6,306 nucleotides of DNA, taken from contig JAQULV010000086.1 in assembly GCA_028718405.1 (NCBI GenBank), positions 1-6,306 of the forward strand, given 5' to 3'. This DNA is from Smithellaceae bacterium (GTDB taxonomy: Bacteria; Desulfobacterota; Syntrophia; Syntrophales; JAQULV01). The notes beneath the pieces were generated by a model. That model saw nothing but the letters and a program-made list of their open reading frames with translations, was not told the DNA's origin and made no database searches. The number at the start of each line of letters is the position of its first letter. Positions within the stretch are counted from its first letter, which is position 1. Below, in pieces: positions 6,023 through 6,306 of the stretch. A program made the position numbers and the translations under genes.

Positions 6023-6306
6023 CTTTTCTTCCTTCTTATATGGCTCCTGATGACAATCGCGAAAAGATCAATAGTAAGGACTAACCCCACCAAGACCAGG
6101 ACGGTCCCGTATTGCAGGGGTCTCGTTTCATCGATGTGCGTGCCCGCCGTAGCCAGGACATAGATGTGGTACGGCAGCGCCATTACCTCGTCGAAAATCG
6201 ATTTGGGAAGGAGCGCCGAAAAGAAGGTCGCTGCCGTGAACATGATGGGGGCCGTCTCACCCGCCGCGCGGCCGATGCCCAGAATCGACCCCGTCAGTAT
6301 TCCCGG
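6016..6306 (-). CDS. pstA: Phosphate ABC transporter permease PstA, C-terminal part (5' end outside window)
   Basis: The frame is open from the right edge of the window to a TAA stop, giving the last 96 residues of a permease that is normally near 280 or more. It begins [20 protein letters not shown], the end of the cytoplasmic EAA-type coupling loop that docks on the ATPase; the run G-x-x-x-x-x-G-R-A-x-G-E-T-A-P is typical of PstA and PstC. Then come a membrane segment ([14 protein letters not shown]), the periplasmic stretch [20 protein letters not shown], and a last membrane helix ([21 protein letters not shown]) ending in a basic cytoplasmic tail ([10 protein letters not shown]). The [10 protein letters not shown] stretch and the position directly before pstB identify it as PstA and not PstC. 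Together with PstC it forms the channel for phosphate. Its stop overlaps the likely pstB start. An internal ATG at 6243 is not the start. Confidence 0.93.
   Translation of the reverse strand, partial: PGILTGSILGIGRAAGETAPIMFTAATFFSALLPKSIFDEVMALPYHIYVLATAGTHIDETRPLQYGTVLVLVGLVLTIDLFAIVIRSHIRRKKRW
6028..6032 (-). promoter_or_regulatory. Ribosome binding site for the GTG start of pstB
   Basis: GGAAG on the minus strand lies 5 bases before GTG at 6022 and inside the last codons of pstA. A competing site, AAGGTGG at 6019-6025, is spaced for the GTG at 6013, so the exact start is open. Confidence 0.4.

Overview
The window reads as a chromosomal segment of a Gram-negative bacterium. A Desulfobacterota/deltaproteobacterial lineage (Syntrophia-like) would fit the style of the PhoR, PhoU and short PiT proteins, but that placement is an impression from protein character and was not tested. 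Coding GC is roughly 55-65% across most of the window. One gene, at 949-1530, is clearly poorer in GC.

Layout. Plus strand, left part: the 3' end of a probable alpha/beta-hydrolase gene (1-375), a PaaI-type hotdog thioesterase (432-869) and an isoprenylcysteine methyltransferase-family membrane protein (949-1530). A 166-bp convergent intergenic region (1531-1696) follows. It carries an 11-bp perfect inverted repeat but no ordinary terminator. Minus strand, right part, read from 6306 down to 1697: pstA (C-terminal end only), pstB, phoU, phoR, pit. These five genes lie head to tail with junctions of +7 bp overlap, 57 bp gap, 4-bp ATGA overlap and 31 bp gap, so they look like one transcription unit whose promoter and first genes (presumably pstS, pstC and the rest of pstA) lie beyond the right edge.

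How the genes work together. PstA and PstB are the permease and ATPase of the high-affinity phosphate ABC importer. PhoU links importer state to the membrane histidine kinase PhoR, which would phosphorylate a PhoB-type response regulator. PhoB is not encoded in this window; the position after phoR is taken by pit, a secondary phosphate transporter of the PiT family. The locus therefore combines ATP-driven import, ion-coupled import and the signalling proteins, with the regulator missing from the visible part.

No new defence system, mobile element, CRISPR array or RNA gene could be supported. The points most worth checking are the pit-for-phoB arrangement, the GC-poor methyltransferase gene beside the Pho cluster, and the inverted repeat at the convergent junction.
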